From IMG/VR virus record IMGVR_UViG_3300046336_000034, positions 1 to 64,000 of that record: a stretch of 64,000 bases of DNA. The stretch is one strand, 5' to 3'. Position numbers and translations under genes: made by a program. Under the pieces are notes generated by a model. That model saw only the letters and a program-made list of their open reading frames with translations. It was not told the origin of the DNA and made no database searches. Of the stretch, positions 42,437-51,239 are shown one piece after another (position 1 is the stretch's first letter; every line of letters begins with the position of its first letter). This DNA is from a virus.

Positions 42437-45030
42437 ACATAATTCCTGTCTATAACTTGAGCAATTGGAAGAGTTGAATCACTGATACTAAGCAAGTAAT
42501 CGTACACTTGGTACGGGACATATCCAGCCTTGATAACCTTTATATCCACATATGTGCTAGGTGCATACGTGTAAACAAATCCGTAGTTGTCTGCGGCATT
42601 TTGGTCTACATTCGCAAGCGCTGTATTAGTGTCACTTGTTTTAACAACAATGTCTGAACCTGCTACTAATCCTGTCAGGGTGAGTGTGTTTACTGAAAAC
42701 GGATACAAACTTGTCTGTTGTGCTGTACTCGTTGTTGTCATAGGTATAGCTAATCTAGTAAGAATATTACCAGCATTAACTATCAGGGTTGTAGCACGTA
42801 TTTTAAGTTTAAAACCTGTTGTGCTATTGATGACCTGTGAGCTTAAATTAACTGCATTCAACGCTAACCATGCACCATATCCAGAGCCTGTATCAATAGC
42901 AAACTCGATTGTATGGTTTCCCCAAGTGCTACCACTTGTCCATGTGACGTTAGTACCTGTAGCTGTAGTCAACGCATTAGTAAATGCTGTGTAGCCAATA
43001 GCAAAAAATGGCATCTCCCATGTCACTTGGTCACCTGCTTTTGTCAATAAGACAGAGCCGCTTGAGTTAAATTGAGGCAAACCGCCCGTGATGAAACACT
43101 GCGCAGCGGTTGACGATGTGGGTTCATTACCCAGTAGGTCAACAAATCCAGCGGTTGTACTTATAAACCGAGTCCCCCAATGCGTACCATAAACTGATAC
43201 CTGCCCACTGGTTGCTGCTGTCAATCCACAACTTTTATATACAGTATTTAGTGAAGCAATTACAGACGTATCCGCATAGTCACCCATACAGTTCTCAATG
43301 AGTACATTGGTATCAGAGTTTACGAAGCTGTATGGCCCTGTACGAGTGTTACTCAGGTACATGCGCTTGATGGTGATACCATCGTTGTTACCTGCACCGT
43401 TTACACCGATACCTGTGACTGTTGCAGTCATCACTAAGGGAGTAACACTATCTGTACCTATGCTTTTAATCAAAGTCTCATAACAAGCATTAAGTGTAAC
43501 TATACCGTTGTATGGGCCGTTGTTTGGAAGGGGTAGCAAGAATCCACTAACTGTAGTCTTGTTGCACCCTGTTGCGAAATCTAACGCATATTGCGGATTT
43601 GTACTTGTTGTAGTCGTTGTAATTGTGTGGTCATAGTACGTAAGATTATTGATTGCACAATTTTGAGCACCAACAAAGAAACCTCTACCTCCGACAAATA
43701 TTTCGTTTGTAAACGTGCAGTTCACCGCCTGAGTCGAACTGATACTACCAGTTGTGGCATTAGCTCTCAATGTCAATGACAAATGAGTGTTACCTGAAAA
43801 GGTTACGTTTGTTGCATAGTTTATAGTGCTGACATAGCTACCAGATGCGGCTAATGAGAACCTATTGAATGCATTATTTTGAACTAATCCACCAGCAAAG
43901 CATGAACTCACAGCAAGTGCTGCTTGGGCACTTTGCGCTTGGGTGGGTGCAACAATACAGTCCGACACATCTAATGGTGAGGCTATTTCTGACAGAATCA
44001 TTGAATCAGATATAGCACAAGATTTATATTTTACATAAAAAGCTTGTAAAAAGTTAACATACCACTGAATAACACATCCACGTAAATCAAAATAACCTGC
44101 ACCAGTGGTGACGAACTCTTGTCTTGTAGCAATAGTCGCATTAGGTAATACCCGTGTACCTGAGCCTGATGCAGAGCGAGTAACATTTGTTAGGATAATA
44201 GCGGGGATACGAACTTTACAACCTGTGGGTGGTAAAAAGTAAACGCCATTAGTTCCATCATTCCCAATAACAATACCTGCTGTTGTTTGCTTAAACAGTT
44301 TTACGCTTCCATCTGTACGTGTAGTAGATAAAGCGACTTGTGAGCCTGCACTTGAGAATCGATCATAGACACCAGAACCTGCCGATGTCTCAATCCACAC
44401 ACCAGTGAACACACCTGCATTAGTTGCTGTTGTTGGGCATTGAATCACTTGACCACGCACGCCTGTGGTAGTTCCAATTTGAAACCATGCTTCAACCGTC
44501 TCTACAGCCCCAATACGGGGTACTGTAATCGTTGCCGCATCTGCCCCACGTACCTCTATCCACCCTTGTACATCAGCCCCTGTACAAGTAGCTGTAATAC
44601 CAGTCAAAAGACCTGCGGTAAAGTCCCCACCTGCTTTGTTACCAATCTTTATAAAACCTGTTGCCCCAATAGCTGCACCTGCGACAATTGGTTCTGTCTG
44701 CCATGTTGTCCAAGCGCCTAGAAAGACACCAGTAACACCTCCTTGGGAGATGGCAGCACCGTAAGCAGGGGAGTTACCTGCCCCACCTGTATAGGCAATA
44801 ACTCTTACATAGGTTGGGTCAATCCTCAGAGTACCACCTGTTCCCGTGAACGAGACTGTATCTAATGACCCACCAGCTACGCTATGGTTAGAGCAGGCGT
44901 ATGTGTCAGTACGTATTACCAGTGTTGTATCATTGCTTATAACATGTGTATCAAGGGTTGCGTTAACAGACGGGGAAGTTAGTGCGTCAAAGTTAACGAT
45001 TGCACCTGTGTTATGTGTATAAGCCGTCAT
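42433..45030 (-). CDS. Large beta-helical appendage protein (865 aa)
   Basis: An 865-residue protein with N-terminal beta repeats (residues 1-250, GIRTDTYACSNHSV-like), then a parallel beta-helix (about 290-620; repeats such as SCFAGGLVQNNAFNRFSL, NCTFTNEIFVGGRGFF, NCAINNLTYYDH), and a C-terminal beta domain. Spike or fibre of the virion. It lies after portal and adapter-like genes, suggesting a head- or neck-associated spike. GAGATATTATAAA precedes the ATG. Confidence 0.65.
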   Translation of the reverse strand: MTAYTHNTGAIVNFDALTSPSVNATLDTHVISNDTTLVIRTDTYACSNHSVAGGSLDTVSFTGTGGTLRIDPTYVRVIAYTGGAGNSPAYGAAISQGGVTGVFLGAWTTWQTEPIVAGAAIGATGFIKIGNKAGGDFTAGLLTGITATCTGADVQGWIEVRGADAATITVPRIGAVETVEAWFQIGTTTGVRGQVIQCPTTATNAGVFTGVWIETSAGSGVYDRFSSAGSQVALSTTRTDGSVKLFKQTTAGIVIGNDGTNGVYFLPPTGCKVRIPAIILTNVTRSASGSGTRVLPNATIATRQEFVTTGAGYFDLRGCVIQWYVNFLQAFYVKYKSCAISDSMILSEIASPLDVSDCIVAPTQAQSAQAALAVSSCFAGGLVQNNAFNRFSLAASGSYVSTINYATNVTFSGNTHLSLTLRANATTGSISSTQAVNCTFTNEIFVGGRGFFVGAQNCAINNLTYYDHTITTTTTSTNPQYALDFATGCNKTTVSGFLLPLPNNGPYNGIVTLNACYETLIKSIGTDSVTPLVMTATVTGIGVNGAGNNDGITIKRMYLSNTRTGPYSFVNSDTNVLIENCMGDYADTSVIASLNTVYKSCGLTAATSGQVSVYGTHWGTRFISTTAGFVDLLGNEPTSSTAAQCFITGGLPQFNSSGSVLLTKAGDQVTWEMPFFAIGYTAFTNALTTATGTNVTWTSGSTWGNHTIEFAIDTGSGYGAWLALNAVNLSSQVINSTTGFKLKIRATTLIVNAGNILTRLAIPMTTTSTAQQTSLYPFSVNTLTLTGLVAGSDIVVKTSDTNTALANVDQNAADNYGFVYTYAPSTYVDIKVIKAGYVPYQVYDYLLSISDSTLPIAQVIDRNYV

Positions 45031-45031
45031 T

Positions 45032-45682
45032 TTATAATATCTCTGTCAAAACTGAGGTTAAAATCCCCGTTGTGTAATTAAGCGTCTTACGCACTGTTTG
45101 GTCTACTTGGAAATGGTCAACATACTGAAGAACACCACCTGCCCAATACAAGAGTTTATATGTACCGTCTGCGTAGTCCACTCTTTGCAAATCTTCACCT
45201 GAATAAGTCAGTTCATCTAGACCCTCAGTCTCTGTACTCACTGTTCCAGTACCTGTGGCGGTTTGAACCACGACAACGGAATGTTCAACGGCTGTGATAG
45301 GTGCAACATTGGAAACGATAGTTTTACCATCTGCAAGTTTAAGAATTAAACGCCCTTTATCGTCGAATTGAGCGCCTACAACATCGTTCCCTTGGGGTAG
45401 GTTAGCCTTGGCTATTTGAGGCTCTTGTAGAGCTTCCTGATAAGCCTGTGGGTTATTTCTGATGTCCAGGATTGCTTGAAGGTGTCTTGGAACAGCAGGT
45501 TTAACAAATTTCTTAATTGTTTTCTGCTCTGCCTGCTTTACAAGGGCTAAGCCTTTGAAGATTGCCTCATCAGTTGACCTACCGTTTGCTAGGGCTTCAT
45601 TGGCTGCGTCTGCAAAGAGTAATCTTATTTCTCTACTCTTCCCTTGTAGTGTGGGGTGTGTTGATAGGGCTGTGTATTGCAT
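45032..45682 (-). CDS. Structural protein with ChaB-like N-terminus
   Basis: I take the start MQYTALSTHP (ATG 45680-45682); a 14-codon extension in the ORF overlaps the HNH gene. Residues 20-50 (FADAANEALANGRSTDEAIF) resemble the ChaB/XkdF-associated helical motif. The rest is beta-rich with GRLILKLADGKTIVSNVAP and LTYSGEDLQRVDYADGTYKL, the sort of small repeats seen at fibre attachment points. Location between portal and the large spike suggests an adaptor. Confidence 0.55.
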   Translation of the reverse strand: MQYTALSTHPTLQGKSREIRLLFADAANEALANGRSTDEAIFKGLALVKQAEQKTIKKFVKPAVPRHLQAILDIRNNPQAYQEALQEPQIAKANLPQGNDVVGAQFDDKGRLILKLADGKTIVSNVAPITAVEHSVVVVQTATGTGTVSTETEGLDELTYSGEDLQRVDYADGTYKLLYWAGGVLQYVDHFQVDQTVRKTLNYTTGILTSVLTEIL

Positions 45683-46253
45683 CTTGTTTTCCGTGTCTCT
45701 CTGAGTACCTAGCACCTGCTGCATTGAGTTCTTGTTGTTTTAGTAATTTAAAATTCATTGCTAAGTCAAAAGCTCCGTCTACACCGTATTTCGAAATTGA
45801 AAAACTCCTGCCACACTGTTTTCCAGAGGGGAGTTTCCAATTTACTTCCCATGACTCATAGACACGCCCTTTTATAATCTTTTTACGCAAGCACATCCCT
45901 GTGAAACCAGAAGTGTTTGTTGACCGCTTCTTCTGGTTTCTTGAGTTAACCGCATGAGACACTTCTCTCAGATTGAGAAAACGATTGTCAGAGCGATTAC
46001 CATTCTTGTGGTCAATTTCCTCCGTAGGGAAAACACCAAACGCGTATAACCAAGCTAAACGGTGAGCTTTATACGGAATGTTATCTATCTTAATTACTGT
46101 GTAACCATGTTGGATAGTGCCAGCGGGTTGTCCCACTTTGACACTGTTTGCGTGAGGATAAGGTTTCTTAATCCAGACAAACACCCCAGTCTCTTTGCTA
46201 TAATCTAGCACCTCTTTTAACCGTTCTCTGGTTAATTCTCTATTAAATTTCAT
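45633..46253 (-). CDS. HNH homing endonuclease with AP2 domain
   Basis: A 206-residue protein: LDYSKETGVFVW, HRLAWLYAFGVFP, HNH core IDHKNGNRSDNRFLNLREV, AP2-type SGFTGMCLRKKI ... WEVNWKLPSGKQ. The domain ends at YSERHGK; the last 17 codons run into the next gene in another frame, as if the insertion destroyed the original stop. Own promoter and leader RNA upstream. GAAGGAATCAGA precedes the ATG and lies in the pseudoknot. Confidence 0.93.
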   Translation of the reverse strand: MKFNRELTRERLKEVLDYSKETGVFVWIKKPYPHANSVKVGQPAGTIQHGYTVIKIDNIPYKAHRLAWLYAFGVFPTEEIDHKNGNRSDNRFLNLREVSHAVNSRNQKKRSTNTSGFTGMCLRKKIIKGRVYESWEVNWKLPSGKQCGRSFSISKYGVDGAFDLAMNFKLLKQQELNAAGARYSERHGKQDAIHSPINTPHTTREE

Positions 46254-46261
46254 TCTGATTC

Positions 46262-46337
46262 CTTCGTAAAAGGCGTAATAATAAAAGCAAAAGGAAGTAG
46301 TTTACGAAGCTACTTGTCGGCTGCCGCCTATCCTTTG
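46262..46337 (-). promoter_or_regulatory. Endonuclease-leader RNA element, copy E
   Basis: P1 AAAGGA/TCCTTT (46290-46295 with 46331-46336), P2 GGC/GCC (46319-46321 with 46326-46328), P3 AGTAG/CTACT (46296-46300 with 46310-46314), junctions UA and GACA. The whole nine-base P3 loop (46301-46309) is a perfect complement of 46262-46270, which includes the GAAGG ribosome binding site: the strongest copy. Confidence 0.85.
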
Positions 46338-46354
46338 TTATAACTTAATAATAT

Positions 46355-46383
46355 ATTATATCACAAATACTCTAGTATTTCAA
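46355..46383 (-). promoter_or_regulatory. Sigma-70 promoter of the HNH cassette
   Basis: TTGAAA, 17 bp, TATAAT on the minus strand, beginning at the end of the portal gene. Confidence 0.85.
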
Positions 46384-46386
46384 ATA

Positions 46387-47856
46387 CTATGCCGCATTAT
46401 CTGTATTTACACTGGAAGTATCTGTTCCAGATAATGTATTAGCTGTTCCCTCTCCTGCTGTTTTCATTCCATCTCCTGAACGGGAAGTCTTTTCTGGGAG
46501 AATTACATCTAAATCTGTACCTTCTGGTAGGGAGTCTAAACCTAATTTACCTAGGATGTCATTAATAACGTCAAGACTTCTAGGTAAGAATCCAACAGCA
46601 CCTACTCGTTGTACAAATTTGGAATATGATTCCATGTCTGTATCTTCAAAGCCCTCATAATCAAAGGTACACTGGCGAGATATATCCCATCCGTTTAATT
46701 CATACAGATGCTTAATAAGGTCGTTATTAAACACCTGCACAATACTTTTCAAGTACGCTTCTACTTGAGTGCCTGTCAGTGAGTTCTTAATTGATGCTAA
46801 AGCAAAACTACCTGTCGATGTGTTACCTAAAAGTAAGAGGTCAGCAGCTAGTCCAATGAATATCATCTCTCGGTAGTAAGATTTTATTTTCGTTGTATCA
46901 AAGGACTTCTGACCTACCGTGGACATAAGTTCCAAGTCAAACAGCTTCTGCTTAGTATCTGGGTCTACATCACTAGGAAGCATCACACCTGCTTGAGAGT
47001 TCTGCTGAAGATTCCTGAGGATGTTCTGGAAGTTCAAGAGTGCTGCTTTTTGTTCAGGGGATGCCTCAGAGGACATGTACTGAGCAGGTAAGGTTAATAA
47101 AGGTACACCCTGTAAATCCTTAGCTACTCCAGATGCCTCAAGTTCTTCAATCGCTTGTAAATACTTCCAAGGAAGGTATACGTTCCTCAAAGGAGAAGTA
47201 CCGTAAGGGTTGGTTTTATTCTGTCCTACAGTGAACAGTAAGAACTTCTCACGAGGGAGAACAACAACACCTGTTGGGTGCTTTGTATAACGTCCAAAAG
47301 GGTCGTTAACGTATGCTAGGTTTTGCTTCATACCTATTACATCGTTACCCTCGTCATCAAACACAAAATTAGTGATACTTTGTTGATGACGTAACGCTAA
47401 CTTTTTAATCCCAACCAAACCATCGTTGTACATAGAACCTTCTTCTTTGGTTCTACGGCGAAGGACCTTCTCTAGTGGTGCAAAACCATAATCTAAGGAA
47501 GTTAAACTGGAAGCAATGACATCCTCTAGCGGGATTTCCATATCACCGAGCATTTGCTCGATAATTAGTGCTTGCTTCTTCTCTTTAGCTGTGGGGTTTT
47601 TACAAGGGAGAACTCTAAAAGTTGCTTTAGTCAACATGGACTTATAAAGACCTATTGCTGCATTACATGCTGGATGTAGAAGCATTTGTTTGTAGGTCTT
47701 TAAGTTCGTTGGAAAGTTCAGTTCAGATTTGATTTCCTCAGCAGGAATACCACCAAACATTCTCATACCTGATACACCCATTTCACCTAGAGTAAAGGCT
47801 TCTGGTTTATCTAATCCACTGTACGATTTTTCTACTTTTGATTTTCTTGTTGTCAT
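46387..47856 (-). CDS. Portal protein
   Basis: A 489-residue protein directly after the terminase gene. LKTYKQMLLHPACNAAIGLYKSML (about 50-75), VVLPREKFLLFTVGQNKTNPYGTSPLRNVY (about 200-230) and the stem/helix region LPWKYLQAIEELEASG match the portal family of the DUF935/SPP1-like type. The C-terminus is a Ser/Thr tail. The start ATG has GGAG 14 nt away, so initiation may rely on coupling. A dodecameric ring for packaging and head-tail joining. Confidence 0.92.
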   Translation of the reverse strand: MTTRKSKVEKSYSGLDKPEAFTLGEMGVSGMRMFGGIPAEEIKSELNFPTNLKTYKQMLLHPACNAAIGLYKSMLTKATFRVLPCKNPTAKEKKQALIIEQMLGDMEIPLEDVIASSLTSLDYGFAPLEKVLRRRTKEEGSMYNDGLVGIKKLALRHQQSITNFVFDDEGNDVIGMKQNLAYVNDPFGRYTKHPTGVVVLPREKFLLFTVGQNKTNPYGTSPLRNVYLPWKYLQAIEELEASGVAKDLQGVPLLTLPAQYMSSEASPEQKAALLNFQNILRNLQQNSQAGVMLPSDVDPDTKQKLFDLELMSTVGQKSFDTTKIKSYYREMIFIGLAADLLLLGNTSTGSFALASIKNSLTGTQVEAYLKSIVQVFNNDLIKHLYELNGWDISRQCTFDYEGFEDTDMESYSKFVQRVGAVGFLPRSLDVINDILGKLGLDSLPEGTDLDVILPEKTSRSGDGMKTAGEGTANTLSGTDTSSVNTDNAA

Positions 47857-47885
47857 ATATTGGATTAGCTCCTTGGAGATTTACT

Positions 47886-49585
47886 TTAAGTGAACTCGCC
47901 TTGTTGAAGGGGTGCTGCACCTGTGGGGAGTTGGGTTGTTTGGAAGCCGAAAGAGGTTGCTTGGGTTAGGTCTGGGAGGGAGAAGGATGGTAAAGGTGCT
48001 TGCTTATTTAGTAAAACAAAACAATCTGAACTTGCATCTGCTTGGTCGTCCTTATAATTATTAGTACCGTCGAAGGTTTCGAGTTCCCTGTGGTAATCCG
48101 CATTCCACTCACCTTTGACAATGCTAACAAAACCACCTTCTGCTACAGCAGCAAACGGAGCAAACCGCTGTACCTTAGCTCTTGTAGGCTTAACTAATCT
48201 ACAAATAAAACCAGCTTCTAATAGACGCTTTTGTAATCCCTTGACATAAGCTCCACCACCTGCGGGGTCAAGAGGTAATCCGACAACTACGTCTGTGCCA
48301 TCTGCTCTTGCTGTATTGAGAATAAGTTCTTCAACAACATGTGCTCGGTCACGAATCCTAACGACATCTTCAACTGTATAAAGTGACTTAACATCTTTAG
48401 ACATCAAAACACCTGCTGTATAATCAGGATTTTTCGAGGAGCTTTCATTTGGTTTTGTGAAACTCAAATCCCAAGCCCTGACACGTTTAAGCACCTTTGC
48501 GGGAGGGTATAGAACTTCTATTACCCAGTGTTGTTTCCAGTAACCTGATGCACTCTCACGAGCGTACCAAGAACCGTAAAGTAGGCGTTCTTTTTCTACT
48601 AGGGGGAGGGCTTTTAGTTTAGAAATATAGCTTGGGTCAGCCTTCATCAACACAGGATTTGAGTAGATATTCCCCGGAATAAATTTGAAACTAAGTATCC
48701 CCGACTCACCACCTGTGCCATAGATTTTCTCAAGTTCTTCTCTTGAATCTGCCCATTCCATACCGCCACCAGATACCTGCACAAAATACCTGTTAGGATA
48801 CTCATCCCGTATTATTGGAATACCTCGTTCGTCAAGTGCGTACTCAACCCACTCACGCATAAAGGAATCGTAATCGGGATTACCTGTCGCAAAGATTTGT
48901 TTCTTAAAATCTACGGAGGTTGACCTGAGCCTAGAGAAAAGATAAACCACATTCTCCCTAGAGAGCTGTTGAATTTCATCGAAGCCGAGAAAATTAAGTT
49001 CTGCCCCCTGCCAGTTATATTTATCTGATGGGTTATCTAAGTAAGCAAACTTCAATGTTGCACCTGAACTGAAGATAATTTCTAAGTCTCGATTTCTTAC
49101 TTTTAAAGCTGGGTCAACCTTCTTATATAATTGAATTGCAGCATCAAATAAGCCACCACTGTTACTAAGTTGCTTTGTTGTTTTACGAAATATCACACCA
49201 CGAGTACGAGGATGGTGACAGAACTTCAGGAATGAGCCAAGCAAGCAAAATGATTTACCTGCTCCCGCTGCCATATTTGTTATGTGATTCGTTAATTCAC
49301 TCCCATATTTCTACGGGTATCGGACTATATCTTTAATCTTTCGATTACCTACTGTTTCGACTGCACTTGCAGCCTACAAGCTTTCGCTTTAGTCTCTACA
49401 CACGCCCAGAGATTACTCTCTTGCTTGGCTCGGTATTGCCCTCGGCTTTACGTTAGGGTTTCACCGAATTAAATAGGTTTTGCTCGGAGGCGCAATTCAC
49501 CACCGTAGTAAGTTATATCAGCATCACTCAAAAGGTACTGCTCTTGAGCTTTGGACGCTGGTGCAAACACTAATTCTTCATTCAT
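47886..49585 (-). CDS. terL: Terminase large subunit (spliced; two exons)
   Basis: Exon 1 is 49499-49585 (29 codons, MNEELVFAPASKAQEQYLLS ... YYGG) and exon 2 is 47886-49271 (461 codons). Joined they give 490 residues with Walker A GGAAGAGKS at 28-36, Walker B FLGFDEIQQL, an ATPase coupling region, and the RNase H-like nuclease (RAWDLS, LDPAGGG, DDQADASSDCF). The enzyme cuts and pumps DNA into the prohead. The intron falls between Gly29 and Ala30, inside the P-loop, so unspliced mRNA cannot give active enzyme. The ATG has AAGGAA nearby and overlaps the GIY-YIG gene by 8 nt. Exon 2 alone could be mis-annotated as starting at the ATG that is really the intron 3' end. Confidence 0.95.
49272..49498 (-). 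mobile_element. Group I intron (227 nt) in the terminase gene
   Basis: The minus-strand RNA shows the hallmarks of group I introns of the phage type: P1 with a U-G at the 5' splice site, the P3-P4-P5-P6 region (TTCGGTGAAACCC ... GGGCAATACCGAGCC), P7 GACTA/TAGTC with the signature AAGATATAGTCC, a P9 hairpin and a terminal G. It has no internal ORF. Exons join in frame to rebuild the P-loop. The neighbouring upstream GIY-YIG gene, which is outside the intron, is a candidate for its spread. Confidence 0.95.
49499..49585 (-). CDS. terL: Terminase large subunit, exon 1
   Basis: ATG at 49583-49585. The last codons GGT GGT supply the first two glycines of the Walker A motif. The 3' end CGGTGGT pairs with GCCTCCG of the intron guide to form P1, with a U-G pair at the splice site. 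Without splicing, translation runs nine-odd codons into the intron and stops at TAA. Confidence 0.92.
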
Positions 49586-50699
49586 CCGTTTCCTTTATTC
49601 TTATGTAGACATCTCGCATTTTATTTAATAAAACTGATTCAAGCTCCACAGGATAACATTCGGTGTAACCTGTTCTACGCATGTACTGTTTCATTTTTTC
49701 AACGGGAAGTTTATACTCTATGAAATCTGAGTGTATGTCCAGTTCAAGTTTTGTCGCAACTCTTCCATTAACAACAGGAAACGAGTAAAGCAGGTCTGAA
49801 GAACTTCCACCTAGTAAGCCATATTCTCTAATGCGGTTTTTTGGGTTTTTACCATAGCCGAGTTTTAAGAAAGTAAAATCAAATACCTTGATTTTAAATA
49901 GGTAGATATTACTTGCATTATTCAAATATGAATCGTTGCATTCGTGACAAATAAAATTATTACGAGTCACGCAAACTTTGTCTATATCCCTGATGTGCCC
50001 ACAGTCTACAAATCTATAACTTTTAAATCTCGATGGAAGCTCAAGGCTTGAGGCATCTCCTAGTAACTCTAATCCACGTTGCCTTACTAGCGCAAGATAT
50101 GCAACTTCTTCGCAGTCACTGCACTTAGGTACACCATGTTTAAGTCGGTGCTCTAACATATAGAAAGTATGCCCGCACTCTAAATGTCTGTACCTATTAT
50201 AACTGTTGGGGCGATTAAGATGCCTAGCTGCCTCTGGTGCTTTCTCTACTAACTCTATACCATATTTTGACGTTGCCAGTGTGAGCTTTGATTGCGTACA
50301 CTCATCACACACATAAGGAATGAGCGGAGGTTTTTGTAAATTACTGTAGAAAATATCTACCTCATGCCCACACTCTAGTACTTTGTACTTTCGTTTCAGA
50401 ACACACCCATCAGAGGAAGCCCCAAGACATAACAGACCTCTTAAAGACTCTGCTTCCTCTGCACGAGAGTCTGAGCACATCTTGCAAGTAAGTACTCCTT
50501 TACTATTACAAATATTACTGATTTGTCTAACCGTGGAATGACCACAGGTATTAAAAATATAGTTTCCGTACCACCTAGGTTTCTTTAAAAACATACTTAA
50601 TAAAGTAAGTCCACGTTTAGATGCGTATCCTTGATTTAATTTAAATCGTTGAACTTCCTTATTAGTGTTGTCATTGATTAAGTCTGTAAACATTCCCAT
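49578..50699 (-). CDS. GIY-YIG endonuclease with four tandem CGH zinc modules
   Basis: A 373-residue protein. Four modules of about 60 residues each carry a CGH (52-54, 110-112, 175-177, 233-235) followed by CxxC (72-75, 131-134, 193-196, 251-254), probably four zinc-binding units for DNA recognition. The C-terminal nuclease has IYLFKI (265-270), LKLGYGKNP (278-286), Arg289 and a GYTECY end of the T5orf172-type GIY-YIG clan. It lies between the small and large terminase genes with a leader RNA of type B, and its end overlaps the terminase start. It is probably a free-standing homing endonuclease. Confidence 0.88.
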   Translation of the reverse strand: MGMFTDLINDNTNKEVQRFKLNQGYASKRGLTLLSMFLKKPRWYGNYIFNTCGHSTVRQISNICNSKGVLTCKMCSDSRAEEAESLRGLLCLGASSDGCVLKRKYKVLECGHEVDIFYSNLQKPPLIPYVCDECTQSKLTLATSKYGIELVEKAPEAARHLNRPNSYNRYRHLECGHTFYMLEHRLKHGVPKCSDCEEVAYLALVRQRGLELLGDASSLELPSRFKSYRFVDCGHIRDIDKVCVTRNNFICHECNDSYLNNASNIYLFKIKVFDFTFLKLGYGKNPKNRIREYGLLGGSSSDLLYSFPVVNGRVATKLELDIHSDFIEYKLPVEKMKQYMRRTGYTECYPVELESVLLNKMRDVYIRIKETDE

Positions 50700-50704
50700 A
50701 TTAT

Positions 50705-50783
50705 CTCCTCAGATAATCCTCTAAAATAAAACAAACAGCGGGAGAATGAGGAGTTCTCTTTCGGGAATGACCCTAGCTGTTGT
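50705..50783 (-). promoter_or_regulatory. Endonuclease-leader RNA element, copy B
   Basis: P1 ACAA-CAGC/GCTG-TTGT with one bulge (50731-50739 with 50776-50783), P2 GGG/CCC (50763-50765 with 50771-50773), P3 GAGAA/TTCTC (50742-50746 with 50754-50758), junctions UA and GAAA. P3 loop CTCCTCA (50747-50753) is a perfect 7-bp complement of 50705-50711, TGAGGAG, which contains the ribosome binding site. Confidence 0.85.
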
Positions 50784-50795
50784 TAAAACTATTAC

Positions 50796-51185
50796 TTACT
50801 CTTCGACCTTGTCAATTTCTTTACCACCAGAAATCATTGTCAACGAAAATACAGGTGCTTTAGTAGTAGGTTGAATTTCCTGACCTTCTTGTTCATCGTA
50901 CTCAGTTGAATAAACATCTTTAATCAACTCCCGATAAATCTGAAGTACCAGAGCTGCACTCTTCAACTTATTCTGGTCTGAAGAATCTTCGCTTTCTATA
51001 ATTTCCATCACAGTTTTAACACTTGATGAAAGATGAGGCTTCAACTTACGGATTAAGCTAATAAATTCTCTATTTCTGACCTCTCGGTTTGTTAGAGGCT
51101 CGGCTTTACGTCCGTCAATCCTGCCTGACATGTTAATATTAGGGTCGGTATCACCACCCAGTAACTCGCGTCTCTTAAAAACCAT
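50796..51185 (-). CDS. Putative terminase small subunit
   Basis: A 129-residue protein before the large terminase. Helical centre (LTNREVRNREFISLIRKLKP, LKSAALVLQIYRELIKDVY) and an acidic C-terminus are consistent with a small terminase that recognises packaging sites. The call relies chiefly on position; the sequence shows no clear helix-turn-helix. GGATAGTATAG precedes the ATG. Confidence 0.55.
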   Translation of the reverse strand: MVFKRRELLGGDTDPNINMSGRIDGRKAEPLTNREVRNREFISLIRKLKPHLSSSVKTVMEIIESEDSSDQNKLKSAALVLQIYRELIKDVYSTEYDEQEGQEIQPTTKAPVFSLTMISGGKEIDKVEE

Positions 51186-51210
51186 ACTATACTATCCTTT
51201 TACACCTGAA

Positions 51211-51239
51211 AGTATACAATAATATACCACAAACAGCAA
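51211..51239 (-). promoter_or_regulatory. Sigma-70-like promoter for the packaging genes
   Basis: TTGCTG, 17 bp, TATACT on the minus strand, 25 nt upstream of the putative small terminase gene. Confidence 0.65.

Noticed and set aside
47886-49274. Terminase beginning at the ATG 49272-49274
   Set aside because: The protein would lack the first Walker A glycines; that ATG is the 3' end of a group I intron and exon 1 is recognisable upstream.
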